From positions 1-64,000 of the forward strand of contig CAJUIV010000007.1 in the NCBI GenBank assembly GCA_910586905.1: DNA of 64,000 bases, written 5' to 3'. This document shows positions 32,770-41,112 of this stretch, in pieces. Each line of letters opens with the position of its first letter. The stretch's first letter is position 1. The position numbers were made by a program, and so were the translations under genes. The notes beneath the pieces are model-generated. The model ran no database searches and was not told the DNA's origin. It saw only the letters and a program-made list of their open reading frames with translations. Source of the DNA: an uncultured Christensenellaceae bacterium. GTDB lineage: Bacteria > Bacillota > Clostridia > Christensenellales > CAG-314.

Positions 32770-34688
32770 TTAAAAAAGTCGTTGCTTTGATTTTAACGGG
32801 CGCTCTTATCGTCGGAACGGTATTGCTTTGTGCGTGTAAAACGCCAGCGCAAGACGATTTCGACTATGACGGCTTGTATGATTCGCCCGAGCGCAGCGAG
32901 CCGTACGGAGATATGACTATGGCAAAATTGAATATGGCGAGTTACGGTTATACGCTCAAAAGCGAGCAAGGCTATAACGGTTGGTATTATATGAGCGGGA
33001 AGGACGTCGTTCTTCCCCTCGAATACGCCGATAACTGCTGGAAAGATAAAGACGTGTCCTTTGACCGCGATAGAGTTACGGTCAACGGTAATTCTACGGC
33101 GGTAAGGCGTTTCGTTGCAAACCGTGCGGAGCGCGCCGTTATTTTTGGAAACGTAAAATATTTAGACGGTAAGAACAGCGCGCTGTTCAGCATTAAACTT
33201 AACGGCGTAACGTTATACAGCAAAACGCTTGCAAGCGGAGATTACGAAGGATTCTATTTCGAAACCGAAGCGGAGCTGACTGCTGGCGACGCGGTCGATT
33301 TTACCGTAACGTCGCAAAACGCCGTTATAAGCTGTAATCCCGTGGTATACTACGGCGACGCAAGCGACGAAACGCTGTATCATTTGACTTCTTTCGGCAA
33401 ATACTACGGCGACGTATTCCCTTGGTACGACGGCGAAAGCGGCAAACTGTATATGGGCTTTCTTTGGACGGACGACGCGCGCAAAGGCGAATACAAAAAT
33501 GCGCTCGAAGAGTCCGACAATATGCTTACTTTCAGGGAAATTCCCGAAGCTAACAACTATAAAATCTGGCAAAAGTACAAGGAAAACGGCAGGCTTAATT
33601 TTCTGTACGACGTTAACAAATACGTAGACAAAACTATTTATACCTTCGGCGCGCGCGATAATATGATTTACAAAGACGAGGAAAACAACCGTCTTCTTAT
33701 AATTGCGGGATGTTATTATAATTTCGATTCTTCTAAACAAACGTCCGATTTGGTGATATATCAAACGGACGATATATTCGGACTTTCGCGAACCAAGGCC
33801 GGCGTAAAAGTAGCGGAAGGTTATAGCCGCAATTTGCCGGAATGTCCTTCTTTGATGAAAATAGGCAACCGTTGGTACGCGTTCGTATCAGTCGCTTACA
33901 ATACGGTGCACCAAGTCGGACCTCTGCAGTATTGGACCGGCGACGAAAACGTAGATTGTTTAGACGTGGATTGGACGAGTAAAGATTTCGCTTTCGTAGA
34001 CGGCGAAGACCTTTGCGCGGCGCGCCCCGTAAAAATAGGCGATAAAGTATATATGTGGGGATGGATACCGCAAACGTACGATACGATGCCGTGGAGTCCT
34101 TGGGGAGGATATTTAAATCTTCCTCGGGAGATTGTACAGCGTAAAGACGGCAGTCTCGGCGGACGTATGGACAAAGGTCTTGAAAAAGTTTTAAATTACG
34201 GCAGCGTTTACAAACTTGACGTAGGTAATTTCGAAACGGAACAAGGCCGCGCTTCGTTTGCCGACGGACGGCTTGAAACTGTCGGCGAAAGCAGAGTTTC
34301 GCTTGGCAACGGGTTTTCGCGCAATTTCGTCCGATTTACGTTAGATATGAGCGAATGCGGCAAAGCCGGATACGCTATGTGTCAAAACGGCAGAAATTAC
34401 GAAGTCGCAATATCCCGCGAAAACGGAAAAGCGTATCTTACCGTAGCTTCTCCCGACGACGATAAACATAAATTGAACAGTCGTTTGGAAATTCCCGACA
34501 GCGACGTTTTCGACGTTAAAATAACGGTAGATAACGGAATAGTGGAGTTTTTCGTTAACGGCGACAGCGCTCTAACGGCGCATACCGCGATGACTAACGC
34601 GCCGTATTCCGCATCGTTGTTCTCCGACGGGAACGCCGCGTTTAAAGACGTTGCGATAAATAAGTTGATCCCGTATTGCGCGCTATAA
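32766..34688 (+). CDS. GH32-like surface lipoprotein 2 (RDN variant)
   Basis: 640 residues, lipobox LCAC (Cys 21). It has the same plan as the lipoprotein at 21708: N-terminal sandwich (about 45-190), propeller, C-terminal sandwich. GDVFPWYD (Asp 216) and PECPSL (Glu 359) are kept, but the usual RDP motif reads ARDNMIY (Asp 298, Pro replaced by Asn). The catalytic acids remain, so it may still be active with altered specificity, or act in binding. It overlaps the scaffold gene by 4 bases. Last gene before the lacI promoter. Confidence 0.85.
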   Translation: MIKKVVALILTGALIVGTVLLCACKTPAQDDFDYDGLYDSPERSEPYGDMTMAKLNMASYGYTLKSEQGYNGWYYMSGKDVVLPLEYADNCWKDKDVSFDRDRVTVNGNSTAVRRFVANRAERAVIFGNVKYLDGKNSALFSIKLNGVTLYSKTLASGDYEGFYFETEAELTAGDAVDFTVTSQNAVISCNPVVYYGDASDETLYHLTSFGKYYGDVFPWYDGESGKLYMGFLWTDDARKGEYKNALEESDNMLTFREIPEANNYKIWQKYKENGRLNFLYDVNKYVDKTIYTFGARDNMIYKDEENNRLLIIAGCYYNFDSSKQTSDLVIYQTDDIFGLSRTKAGVKVAEGYSRNLPECPSLMKIGNRWYAFVSVAYNTVHQVGPLQYWTGDENVDCLDVDWTSKDFAFVDGEDLCAARPVKIGDKVYMWGWIPQTYDTMPWSPWGGYLNLPREIVQRKDGSLGGRMDKGLEKVLNYGSVYKLDVGNFETEQGRASFADGRLETVGESRVSLGNGFSRNFVRFTLDMSECGKAGYAMCQNGRNYEVAISRENGKAYLTVASPDDDKHKLNSRLEIPDSDVFDVKITVDNGIVEFFVNGDSALTAHTAMTNAPYSASLFSDGNAAFKDVAINKLIPYCAL

Positions 34689-34707
34689 ATAAAACTGAGG
34701 ATTTTAC

Positions 34708-34743
34708 TAAACGATTGTTAAAAATATTTAATTATGATACAAT
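34708..34743 (+). promoter_or_regulatory. lacI promoter with overlapping operator-like site
   Basis: TTGTTA (34715-34720), 17 bases, TACAAT (34738-34743). The sequence CTAAACGATTGTTA over the -35 resembles O1 in its TAAACGATT core, which suggests autoregulation. Confidence 0.6.
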
Positions 34744-34790
34744 TAACCTGCTTAGCGCCGGATAGGTATATATAGCGCAGGAAAAGTGTA

Positions 34791-34812
34791 CCCCGTTTTT
34801 TACGGGGGGGGG
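34791..34812 (+). repeat. Nine-G tract and hairpin in the lacI leader
   Basis: CCCCGT pairs with ACGGGG over a T5 loop, and the G run (34804-34812, nine G) forms the 3' arm and continues past it. The ATG at 34826 is 13 bases downstream and has no AGGAGG site, so the G run is the only anti-Shine-Dalgarno-like sequence. Slippage in the run would change the hairpin and may change translation. Confidence 0.6.
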
Positions 34813-34825
34813 CATAAAAGAATTT

Positions 34826-35788
34826 ATGGTTACGATAAAGGACGTAGCGAAACGCGCAGACGTATCGGTGGCTACCGTATCGCGCGTAATACGCGGAATA
34901 GGCTATATCAGCGAAGACGCCAAACGCAAAGTTATGGAAGCGAGCGAAGAGTTGGGATACGTTGCCAACGCTTCCGCTCAAAAGCTGAAAAATAAAAATC
35001 TCGAAACGGTAGGATTTATCATCTCGGATATCAACAACCCTTACTATTTCGGCATAGCGGCGTCGCTGCAAAAGTTTTTGGCGAAAAAAGGCGTAGAGTT
35101 GGTACTCGCGTTCAGTTCGGAAAATCCGGTCGACGAGGATAGGAGTTTTCGTTATCTTATTTCCAGCAACGTTTCCGCAATACTTTTTACTCCTACCAAC
35201 AAAGAAAACCGCGGAGTTATAAACATCGCTATTCAAAACGGTATCAAGGTGGTGCAGGTTTTCCGTAAAATCTACGATAATCTTGATACTATCATAAACG
35301 ACGACGAAAACGGCTGTTACGAAGCGGGACGGTATTTAATCGGCTGCGGTTACAAGCGCATTTTGCTTTTGGACGTAGATTATCCTTATATAAGTTACGA
35401 ACAGGTTGTTCCCTCGCGTGAAAAGGGTCTTTTGCGTTTAAACGGCGAAAAAGGCGTTGAAATTGCGGTAGAACATCTTAACTTGCTTGGAGGAAACGCC
35501 GAGCAGATACAAAAATCGATAGAAGCGTTCAATCCGGACGCAGTCATTTCCGCTACGAGTAATTTCGGAGTGGAGGTTTTACAGTATTTAAAAGAAAACA
35601 ACAGAAACGTAAGATTGGTTACGTTTGACGACGACAAGTGGTTCGAACTGTGCGATGTCTCCGCAATACGTCAAAACGACGAAAATTTGGCGGATAACGT
35701 CTTTGAAATGATAAAGCCGAAAGAGGCGGTTACTCGTACCGTAGTGCTTAAACAAACGCTTGTTTGCCGCGATTTAAACGGAAAATAA
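34826..35788 (+). CDS. LacI-family transcriptional regulator
   Basis: 320 residues. The N-terminal HTH is canonical (TIKDVAKRADVSVATVSRV, then the hinge helix NASAQKLK), followed by a periplasmic-binding-protein-like sugar domain (VGFIISDINNPYY, and a late TFDDDKWF). It should repress the sugar locus through the TGTAAACG-type operators and release on binding a sugar signal. Its leader carries a nine-G tract. One base separates its stop from the kinase start, so the two are co-transcribed. Confidence 0.93.
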   Translation: MVTIKDVAKRADVSVATVSRVIRGIGYISEDAKRKVMEASEELGYVANASAQKLKNKNLETVGFIISDINNPYYFGIAASLQKFLAKKGVELVLAFSSENPVDEDRSFRYLISSNVSAILFTPTNKENRGVINIAIQNGIKVVQVFRKIYDNLDTIINDDENGCYEAGRYLIGCGYKRILLLDVDYPYISYEQVVPSREKGLLRLNGEKGVEIAVEHLNLLGGNAEQIQKSIEAFNPDAVISATSNFGVEVLQYLKENNRNVRLVTFDDDKWFELCDVSAIRQNDENLADNVFEMIKPKEAVTRTVVLKQTLVCRDLNGK

Positions 35789-35789
35789 A

Positions 35790-37247
35790 ATGAATTATTA
35801 TATCGGTATCGATTTGGGTACGTCCTCGTTAAAAGGGATACTCGCCGACGTAAACGGTAATATTTTACGTCAATGTTCCGCCGACTACGAAGTACGTTAT
35901 CCGAAAAACGGTTGGACGGAACAAAATCCGTCCGATTGGATTGCAGCGCTGAAAAAAGTTTTAAAAACGCTTACGCGAGACTGCTCGCACAGCGTAAAAG
36001 GCTTGTCTTTCGGCGGGCAAATGCACGGTCTTGTGGTTTTGGACGGAAGCGGCGAAGTTATACGTCCCTGCATATTGTGGAACGACGGCAGAACTGAAAA
36101 ACAAATGGAATATTTAAACGCAGAGGTGGGGAAGGAAAAACTTTCGGGTTTGACCGGTAACATCGCTTTTGCGGGATTTACCGCGCCTAAGCTTTTGTGG
36201 CTTTACGAAAACGAACCTGATAATTTTGCGCGGATAGCTAAAATTATGCTCCCCAAGGATTATCTTGCGTATGTGCTGACGGGAGAGTTCGCAACCGATT
36301 ATTCCGACGCGAGCGGAACGCTTTTACTTGACGTTAAAAACAAACGTTGGTCGCAGGAAATGCTTAAAATATGCCGCGTCAGCGAAAATCAGCTGCCTGA
36401 ATTGTACGACAGTTTCAGCGTAATCGGAAATTTAAAAAGAGAATTTGCCGACGAACTCGGTTTGACCTCCGACGTAAAAGTTATAATAGGCGCAGGCGAT
36501 AACGCCGCGGCGGCTATAGGTACCGGCACCGTAAAAAACGGAGACTGCAACGTGTCGCTCGGTACAAGCGGAACGATTTTTATCTCTCGGGACGGTTTTA
36601 GCGTAGACGGCGCAAACGCACTGCACAGTTTCGCGCATGCAAACGGCAAATGGCATTTGATGGGGTGCATACTTTCGGCTGCCAGCTGCCGCAAGTGGTG
36701 GCTTGAAGATATTTTGGCAAACGCCGATTACCAACAAGACGAAACTGCCGCCCGAAACGCCGATTGCTGCGGCGTGATATTTTTGCCGTATCTTTCGGGA
36801 GAGAGAAGCCCCCACAACGACGTTAACGCTAAGGGCGCGTTTATAGGTTTGTCTGCGACTACTTCGCGTGCGGATATGAGCAGAGCGGTTATGGAAGGCG
36901 TTGCGTTCGCTTTACGCGATTGTTTGGAAGTCGCGCGGCAAAACGGAGTTGTTGTGCAATCGACCAATTTATGCGGCGGAGGCGCTAAGAGCGAAGCTTG
37001 GAGGCAGATTTGCGCCGACGTATTCGGCATACCCGTAAATATTTTGACGACGGAGCAAGGTCCCGCTTTCGGAGCGGCGATTTTGGCAATGGTAGGCTGC
37101 GGCGAATATCCCGACGTACTTTCGGCAACGGAAAAAATAGTAAAAGTAAAACATACCGTATATCCGCAAGCCGACAGCGTCGAACGTTACGAAGAAAAGT
37201 ATTTAAAGTTTAAAGAGCTGTACCCTCTTTTAAAGCGATTATATTGA
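35790..37247 (+). CDS. xylB: Xylulokinase-type FGGY sugar kinase
   Basis: 485 residues, the usual xylulokinase length. IGIDLGTSSLKGIL is the phosphate-1 motif. GGQMHGLVVLD and ILWNDGRTEKQ carry the substrate-site residues, with the likely catalytic Asp in AGDNAAAAIG. NLCGGGAKSEAW is the adenosine site. The family phosphorylates D-xylulose, but relatives act on other ketoses. In a GH32 locus with no fructokinase in view, fructose or a related ketose is a plausible substrate. Co-transcribed with lacI; terminator follows. Confidence 0.85.
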   Translation: MNYYIGIDLGTSSLKGILADVNGNILRQCSADYEVRYPKNGWTEQNPSDWIAALKKVLKTLTRDCSHSVKGLSFGGQMHGLVVLDGSGEVIRPCILWNDGRTEKQMEYLNAEVGKEKLSGLTGNIAFAGFTAPKLLWLYENEPDNFARIAKIMLPKDYLAYVLTGEFATDYSDASGTLLLDVKNKRWSQEMLKICRVSENQLPELYDSFSVIGNLKREFADELGLTSDVKVIIGAGDNAAAAIGTGTVKNGDCNVSLGTSGTIFISRDGFSVDGANALHSFAHANGKWHLMGCILSAASCRKWWLEDILANADYQQDETAARNADCCGVIFLPYLSGERSPHNDVNAKGAFIGLSATTSRADMSRAVMEGVAFALRDCLEVARQNGVVVQSTNLCGGGAKSEAWRQICADVFGIPVNILTTEQGPAFGAAILAMVGCGEYPDVLSATEKIVKVKHTVYPQADSVERYEEKYLKFKELYPLLKRLY

Positions 37248-37259
37248 ATTCGATTTAGG

Positions 37260-37292
37260 TAAAACGGATGCGCATATGCGCGTCCGTTTTAT
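37260..37292 (+). terminator. Terminator of the lacI-kinase unit
   Basis: AAAACGGA-T-GCGCA pairs with TGCGC-G-TCCGTTTT, followed by a T/A-rich tail, 13 bases after the kinase stop. It closes the sugar island. Confidence 0.85.
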
Positions 37293-37408
37293 ATAACGCT
37301 GTTTGTTTTTTTGTAATGACGTAATAGTAAAATCTTACGAGTTTGTAAAAGTCTTGCGTTTAAAAAGAATTATTAGAATTTATCATTATATTTTCGATAT
37401 AATTTAAT

Positions 37409-37903
37409 ATGACTAAAACCGTTTTATCCCCCAATTTTAAGCGAGCGCTATCTTCTTTGACGATATCGTGTTCGGCGTGCTTGGTTTTAAGCGCCGTAGT
37501 ATATAAAGGAAAGTATTTTCAGAATTGGTTAAACAGCGCTTACGCGTCCGACAAACGACTGATTTTAATCGGATGGTTTTTATTGTTCGTATATTACGGC
37601 TTGTGTTTATTCCGTTTGCTGCAGATTAAAGAAAAAGATACTGCCACTTTGTTCCTTTTCGGTTTTCAGTTTATTGCGTTTTCCGTTTATATGATAGCGG
37701 TATACTGTTTTTCCGCTTACGCGTTAGCGACTGTTGGAGGCATATTCTCCGTAATTTTTTCCTGTCGGCTGGTTTTTGAGCTTTTAAAAAACAGGCGGTA
37801 CGTTTCGGCGTTGTTGACGGCTGCGGTTACAGCGCTTTATCTTTACTGCGTATTTTGCGGTATTATATTTTGCTCGCTGGAATACGGCGTTTGGAAAAAC
37901 TGA
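37409..37903 (+). CDS. Small polytopic membrane protein, probably leaderless
   Basis: 164 residues with about five membrane helices (near 15-33, 50-68, 80-100, 103-122, 130-155). It is rich in Phe, Tyr, Leu and Cys, and has no family motif I recognise. There is no ribosome site: a TATAAT (37398-37403) lies only 5 bases before the ATG, so the message likely starts at the ATG. Single gene; a hairpin terminator follows at once. Confidence 0.65.
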   Translation: MTKTVLSPNFKRALSSLTISCSACLVLSAVVYKGKYFQNWLNSAYASDKRLILIGWFLLFVYYGLCLFRLLQIKEKDTATLFLFGFQFIAFSVYMIAVYCFSAYALATVGGIFSVIFSCRLVFELLKNRRYVSALLTAAVTALYLYCVFCGIIFCSLEYGVWKN

Positions 37904-37940
37904 AAACGCCGTATTTTATCTTCCGGTAAAATACGGCGTT
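37904..37940. terminator. Shared terminator between membrane protein and tRNA-Gly
   Basis: AACGCCGTATTTTA pairs perfectly with TAAAATACGGCGTT over an eight-base loop. It lies between two convergent genes and probably ends both, although the T runs are short. Confidence 0.7.
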
Positions 37941-37945
37941 ATTAT

Positions 37946-38019
37946 TGGAGCGGGTAACGGGAATCGGACCCGTAACTACTGCTTGGGAAGCAGTCGTTTT
38001 ACCACTAAACTATACCCGC
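37946..38019 (-). tRNA. tRNA-Gly (CCC)
   Basis: 74 nt including an encoded CCA. The acceptor GCGGGTA pairs with TACCCGC, and the D arm is TAGTTTAGTGGTAAAAC. The anticodon stem ACTGC/GCAGT encloses TTCCCAA, giving anticodon CCC. The T arm is ACGGG-TCCGATT-CCCGT. All parts are intact. Confidence 0.95.
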
Positions 38020-38192
38020 ATATTTTTAGATATAACGCAAGTTTATTTCGCTTCGGCAATTTACGCAGCGACGTGCAATGCGTCGGTTAACCGTGGCACG
38101 CTGTCGGACACAAAGCGTTTTATATTTATATCGTCGGCGGTTATGAACAATCGCGGTTTTAAAAATCGGCAGCAGAGCGGAATTTCTGTTTT

Positions 38193-38462
38193 TTAGTTGT
38201 GTTTTTTCTCGGGAACAGCCTCTATATCGAACACGTCGAAATCAACGCTTTCGACAAAATCTCTCTGTTTAAATTTAGTATTGTTAAACAAAACGAAGTG
38301 GTTAAAGTTTACGTATGTTGCAACCGGCGTGGGAATATCCATTTGTCCGCAGATTTCTTGCATCGCGTTTATAAATTCGTCCTCGTTGGTAATAGCTTCG
38401 TATTCGTACAGCAAGTCGCGAGTGATTTTTTCTTCAACTATTGTTTTCGCCCAAATTTTCAT
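38193..38462 (-). CDS. Conserved small acidic protein of unknown function
   Basis: 89 residues. The sequence MKIWAKTIVEEKITRD, a central EICGQMDIPTPVATYVNF and a C-terminal KFKQRDFVESVDFD match a small family I recall from Clostridia and other Bacillota with no assigned role. A strong AAGGAG precedes the ATG. It is divergent from the nucleosidase gene; the gap 38463-38731 holds both promoters. Confidence 0.8.
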   Translation of the reverse strand: MKIWAKTIVEEKITRDLLYEYEAITNEDEFINAMQEICGQMDIPTPVATYVNFNHFVLFNNTKFKQRDFVESVDFDVFDIEAVPEKKHN

Positions 38463-38551
38463 TTTAACTCCTTAAATATTGTAACAAAAATCAAACGATA
38501 TGCAAAGTGTTTTTTGTATATTGCATTTTAAAAATTTTACTTTTTATAAAG

Positions 38552-38580
38552 TTTACTATTATTCTTTAGTATGTTACAAT
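38552..38580 (+). promoter_or_regulatory. Promoter of the MTA/SAH nucleosidase gene
   Basis: TTTACT (38552-38557), 17 bases, TACAAT (38575-38580). The leader is about 145 bases and holds a stem TTCCTTTA/TAAAGGAA near 38635-38660. It does not match the SAH or SAM riboswitch motifs I know. Confidence 0.5.
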
Positions 38581-38731
38581 ATTTCCGTTATATCGTTGGT
38601 TTACAAATTATCCGAATTCTTTTTACGGAATGCGCTTCCTTTATTTAAGTTAAAGGAATACGTAAACGGAAAAAAAAGATAATCAGTCGTAGGATATTTA
38701 AAAAGCCGGCGTTGCGTTACGGAGGAAAACT

Positions 38732-39406
38732 ATGACGATAGGAATTTTTACCGCTGTTGTTACCGAAGCATTAAGTTTTTTGGATTCCGGCGCGGTTAAA
38801 CTGAGCGGCGACGGAGCGTTTTCCGTTTACAAACTGAAGCTCGGACGGTACGACGCGGTATTGTGCTGTCCGCCTTCCGTAGGCGAAATCGCCGCAGCTT
38901 CGGCGTGTCAGCTGCTGATAACTAAGTACAATGCGGACGTTATATTGAACTTCGGCGTGGTGGGAGCGCTGACGGATAAAACGTCGCTTTTTTCTACCGT
39001 TTTTGTGGGCGACGTAGTTCACTACGATATGGATACCAGCGAAATTGATTCTCTGCCCGTAGGGCGTTACGAATGTTTTGACGACGTAGCGGTAGAATGC
39101 GACAAAGCTCTTTTAAAAAAGGCTTTAAGCGTTTGTAATATTCCCGTCGTCAGGTGCGCTTCGGCGGACAAGTTTGTGTCCGATGCCGCTAAGAAAACCG
39201 CTTTAAACGCAAATTACGGCGCGGAAGTATGCGATATGGAATCTGCAGGTATTCTTTTTACGTGTAAGTTTAATAATATTCCCTGTTTGATGGTAAAGTG
39301 TATTTCGGACAGTTTAATAGGCGGCGCTGACGAGTACGAGCAAAATTGCGTTAAAGCTGCTCAAAACTTTATGGAGTTGGCAACTGAAATTTGCGTAGGT
39401 TTATAA
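38732..39406 (+). CDS. mtnN: 5'-methylthioadenosine/S-adenosylhomocysteine nucleosidase
   Basis: 224 residues of the PNP/UDP phosphorylase fold. The N-terminal TIGIFTAVVTEA lines the active site. NFGVVGAL is the loop near the ribose, DMESAGI carries the Glu that binds ribose hydroxyls, and CISDSLIGG holds the catalytic Asp. It hydrolyses MTA and SAH to adenine plus the thioribose, in the methyl and sulfur cycle. GGAGG precedes the ATG. The next gene starts right after its stop. Confidence 0.9.
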   Translation: MTIGIFTAVVTEALSFLDSGAVKLSGDGAFSVYKLKLGRYDAVLCCPPSVGEIAAASACQLLITKYNADVILNFGVVGALTDKTSLFSTVFVGDVVHYDMDTSEIDSLPVGRYECFDDVAVECDKALLKKALSVCNIPVVRCASADKFVSDAAKKTALNANYGAEVCDMESAGILFTCKFNNIPCLMVKCISDSLIGGADEYEQNCVKAAQNFMELATEICVGL

Positions 39407-40447
39407 ATGCTGGCGAGTTTTGAAATGATTAGAAAATATACGGTTTTAATAGTTTCGGTTTTGGTGATTGTCGTATCATCTTGCTTGTTTTGCGGCTGCG
39501 AAAAGGCAATCGTGCGTGATGAAAATTCGTTTTATTTGGTTTATACGGACGATTTTAAAATAATGCAGTTGGCTGATATTCAGGTTGATTCCGTTGCGGC
39601 GTGCGACGACGCGTTCGAAGAAATAGACAAAATGGTGCAAATTGTTCGGCCTGATTTGATTATTCTTACAGGCGACAACGTCGATGCCTACGCGGAACAA
39701 AATACGTTCGAAACTTTAGTTAAACATATGGAAAAGTACGCCGTTTATTGGGCGCCCGTATTCGGCAATCACGACGACGAGCAATACGAATCTCTTGGGC
39801 TTACCAAAAATTACATGGCTTGCGCGTTTGAAAACGCAAAATACTGTTTGTTTAATCGCGGACCGACCGATATCAACGGTGTGGGTAATTACGTAATAAA
39901 CTTAGTTAACGAAAAATCAACCGAGATATTTTACAGTCTCGTATTGATGGATAGCAATACTTATCGTAATTACGAAACCGGTTTAGGTTGGGATTATATA
40001 TATCCCGGTCAAATCGATTGGTTTGAACGCGCCGTAAATAACGTAACGCTTCAAAATCACGGAGTGTTCGTTCCTACGCTGACGTTTTTTCACATTCCTC
40101 TTATGGAGTTTGAAATAGCGAAGAATATTCATTTGAACGGCGGCAATCTCGGCTGGGGCGAATTGCGCGAAAAAATGGGCGCTCCGATGGAAAATACGGG
40201 TATGTTTGCTAAAATGAAAGAGTTGAATAATTGTTTGGGTGTTATATGCGGACACGCGCATATCAACAACTGCGACCTGATTTATGAAAATATCCACCTG
40301 ATTTGCGGATTAAAATCTTCGCGCTACAGTTACTATAACGAGGATATGCTCGGCTGCACGGTATATTCTTTAAACGACGGCGGATTTCAAGCGCGAAACG
40401 TGGAGTTATCAAATCCGGTTGCAAGTTTTTCGACGAGCAGGTTTTAG
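39407..40447 (+). CDS. Exported metallophosphoesterase, probable lipoprotein
   Basis: 346 residues. A hydrophobic N-terminus ends in FCGC (Cys near 31), a likely lipobox. The calcineurin-like set is visible: ADIQVD (the usual His of D-x-H is Gln), LTGDNVDA, FGNHDDEQY, FHIPLMEF and CGHAHINNC. The D-x-Q variant occurs in part of the family. It should hydrolyse phosphoesters outside the cytoplasm; substrate unknown. The ATG directly follows the nucleosidase stop; a second ATG at 39425 is possible. Confidence 0.85.
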   Translation: MLASFEMIRKYTVLIVSVLVIVVSSCLFCGCEKAIVRDENSFYLVYTDDFKIMQLADIQVDSVAACDDAFEEIDKMVQIVRPDLIILTGDNVDAYAEQNTFETLVKHMEKYAVYWAPVFGNHDDEQYESLGLTKNYMACAFENAKYCLFNRGPTDINGVGNYVINLVNEKSTEIFYSLVLMDSNTYRNYETGLGWDYIYPGQIDWFERAVNNVTLQNHGVFVPTLTFFHIPLMEFEIAKNIHLNGGNLGWGELREKMGAPMENTGMFAKMKELNNCLGVICGHAHINNCDLIYENIHLICGLKSSRYSYYNEDMLGCTVYSLNDGGFQARNVELSNPVASFSTSRF

Positions 40448-40454
40448 TATTCGC

Positions 40455-40484
40455 TTGACAAAAAAGTCGTTCGAGGGGTACAAT
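40455..40484 (+). promoter_or_regulatory. Promoter of greA
   Basis: TTGACA (40455-40460), 18 bases, TACAAT (40479-40484). The start should be near 40491, about 15 bases before the leader hairpin. Confidence 0.75.
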
Positions 40485-40505
40485 ATAAACAAATAACGGA
40501 GTGAG

Positions 40506-40536
40506 CAACTTAAAAGCAACGCTTTTAAGTTGTTTT
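40506..40536 (+). terminator. Terminator-like hairpin in the greA leader
   Basis: CAACTTAAAAGC (40506-40517) pairs perfectly with 40521-40532 over a 3-base loop and is followed by TTTT. It lies after the promoter and before the ribosome site, so it may act as an attenuator or release a short leader RNA. Confidence 0.55.
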
Positions 40537-40561
40537 ATGTCGTATTAAAGGAGAATAACAT

Positions 40562-41011
40562 ATGCCCGAAGTTCAATTAACAGAAGCCGGCCGTAAAGAG
40601 CTGGAAGAACGTTTAGAGTATCTAAAATCCGTCCGCCGCGCCGAAATAGCGGAAGAAATCAAAACGGCGAGAGGCTTCGGCGATTTGTCCGAAAACGCCG
40701 AGTACGACGCCGCGCGCAAAGCTCAGGCGGAAATGGAAGGCGAAATAGCGGAAATCGAAGCGACGCTGCGTCTTGCAAAAATTATACACGAAACCACGGT
40801 TACCTGCGCCGAAATTATCGACGGAAAAGAGCAGCTTTGCAAAACCTACACGATAGTAGGTACCGCCGAAGCGGACTTGGCGCACGGACGCATCAGCGAC
40901 GAATCTCCCGTCGGTTCGGCTTTGCTTAAATCTACTCAAGGGCAAATAGTGGAAGTTCCGCTGCCTAACGGAAAAATAAAACGCTTAAAGGTTTTACGCG
41001 TCGTAAGATAA
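40562..41011 (+). CDS. greA: Transcription elongation factor GreA
   Basis: 149 residues. The N-terminal coiled coil has the conserved tip GDLSENAEYDAAR with the acidic residues that reach the RNA polymerase active site. The C-terminal FKBP-like domain ends in the usual SPVGSALL and GKIKRLKVL strands. It rescues stalled polymerase by stimulating RNA cleavage. AAAGGAG precedes the ATG. A terminator separates it from lysS. Confidence 0.96.
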   Translation: MPEVQLTEAGRKELEERLEYLKSVRRAEIAEEIKTARGFGDLSENAEYDAARKAQAEMEGEIAEIEATLRLAKIIHETTVTCAEIIDGKEQLCKTYTIVGTAEADLAHGRISDESPVGSALLKSTQGQIVEVPLPNGKIKRLKVLRVVR

Positions 41012-41036
41012 ACTTTTAACGGTAACGGAATTTAAG

Positions 41037-41068
41037 TAAAAATGCTCGCGTAAAGCGCGCGCATTTTT
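41037..41068 (+). terminator. Terminator between greA and lysS
   Basis: AAAAATGC-T-CGCG pairs with CGCG-C-GCATTTTT over a short loop. A second stem (GCCGC/GCGGC, about 41088-41102) lies just before the lysS ribosome site and may affect its translation. Confidence 0.7.
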
Positions 41069-41112
41069 GCGTATAAATTAAAATCTGCCGCGCACAGCGG
41101 CACGGAGTAACT

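Noticed and set aside
38581..38731. SAM/SAH riboswitch before the nucleosidase gene
   Set aside because: The leader is long and has a small stem, but no known SAM or SAH motif can be found.
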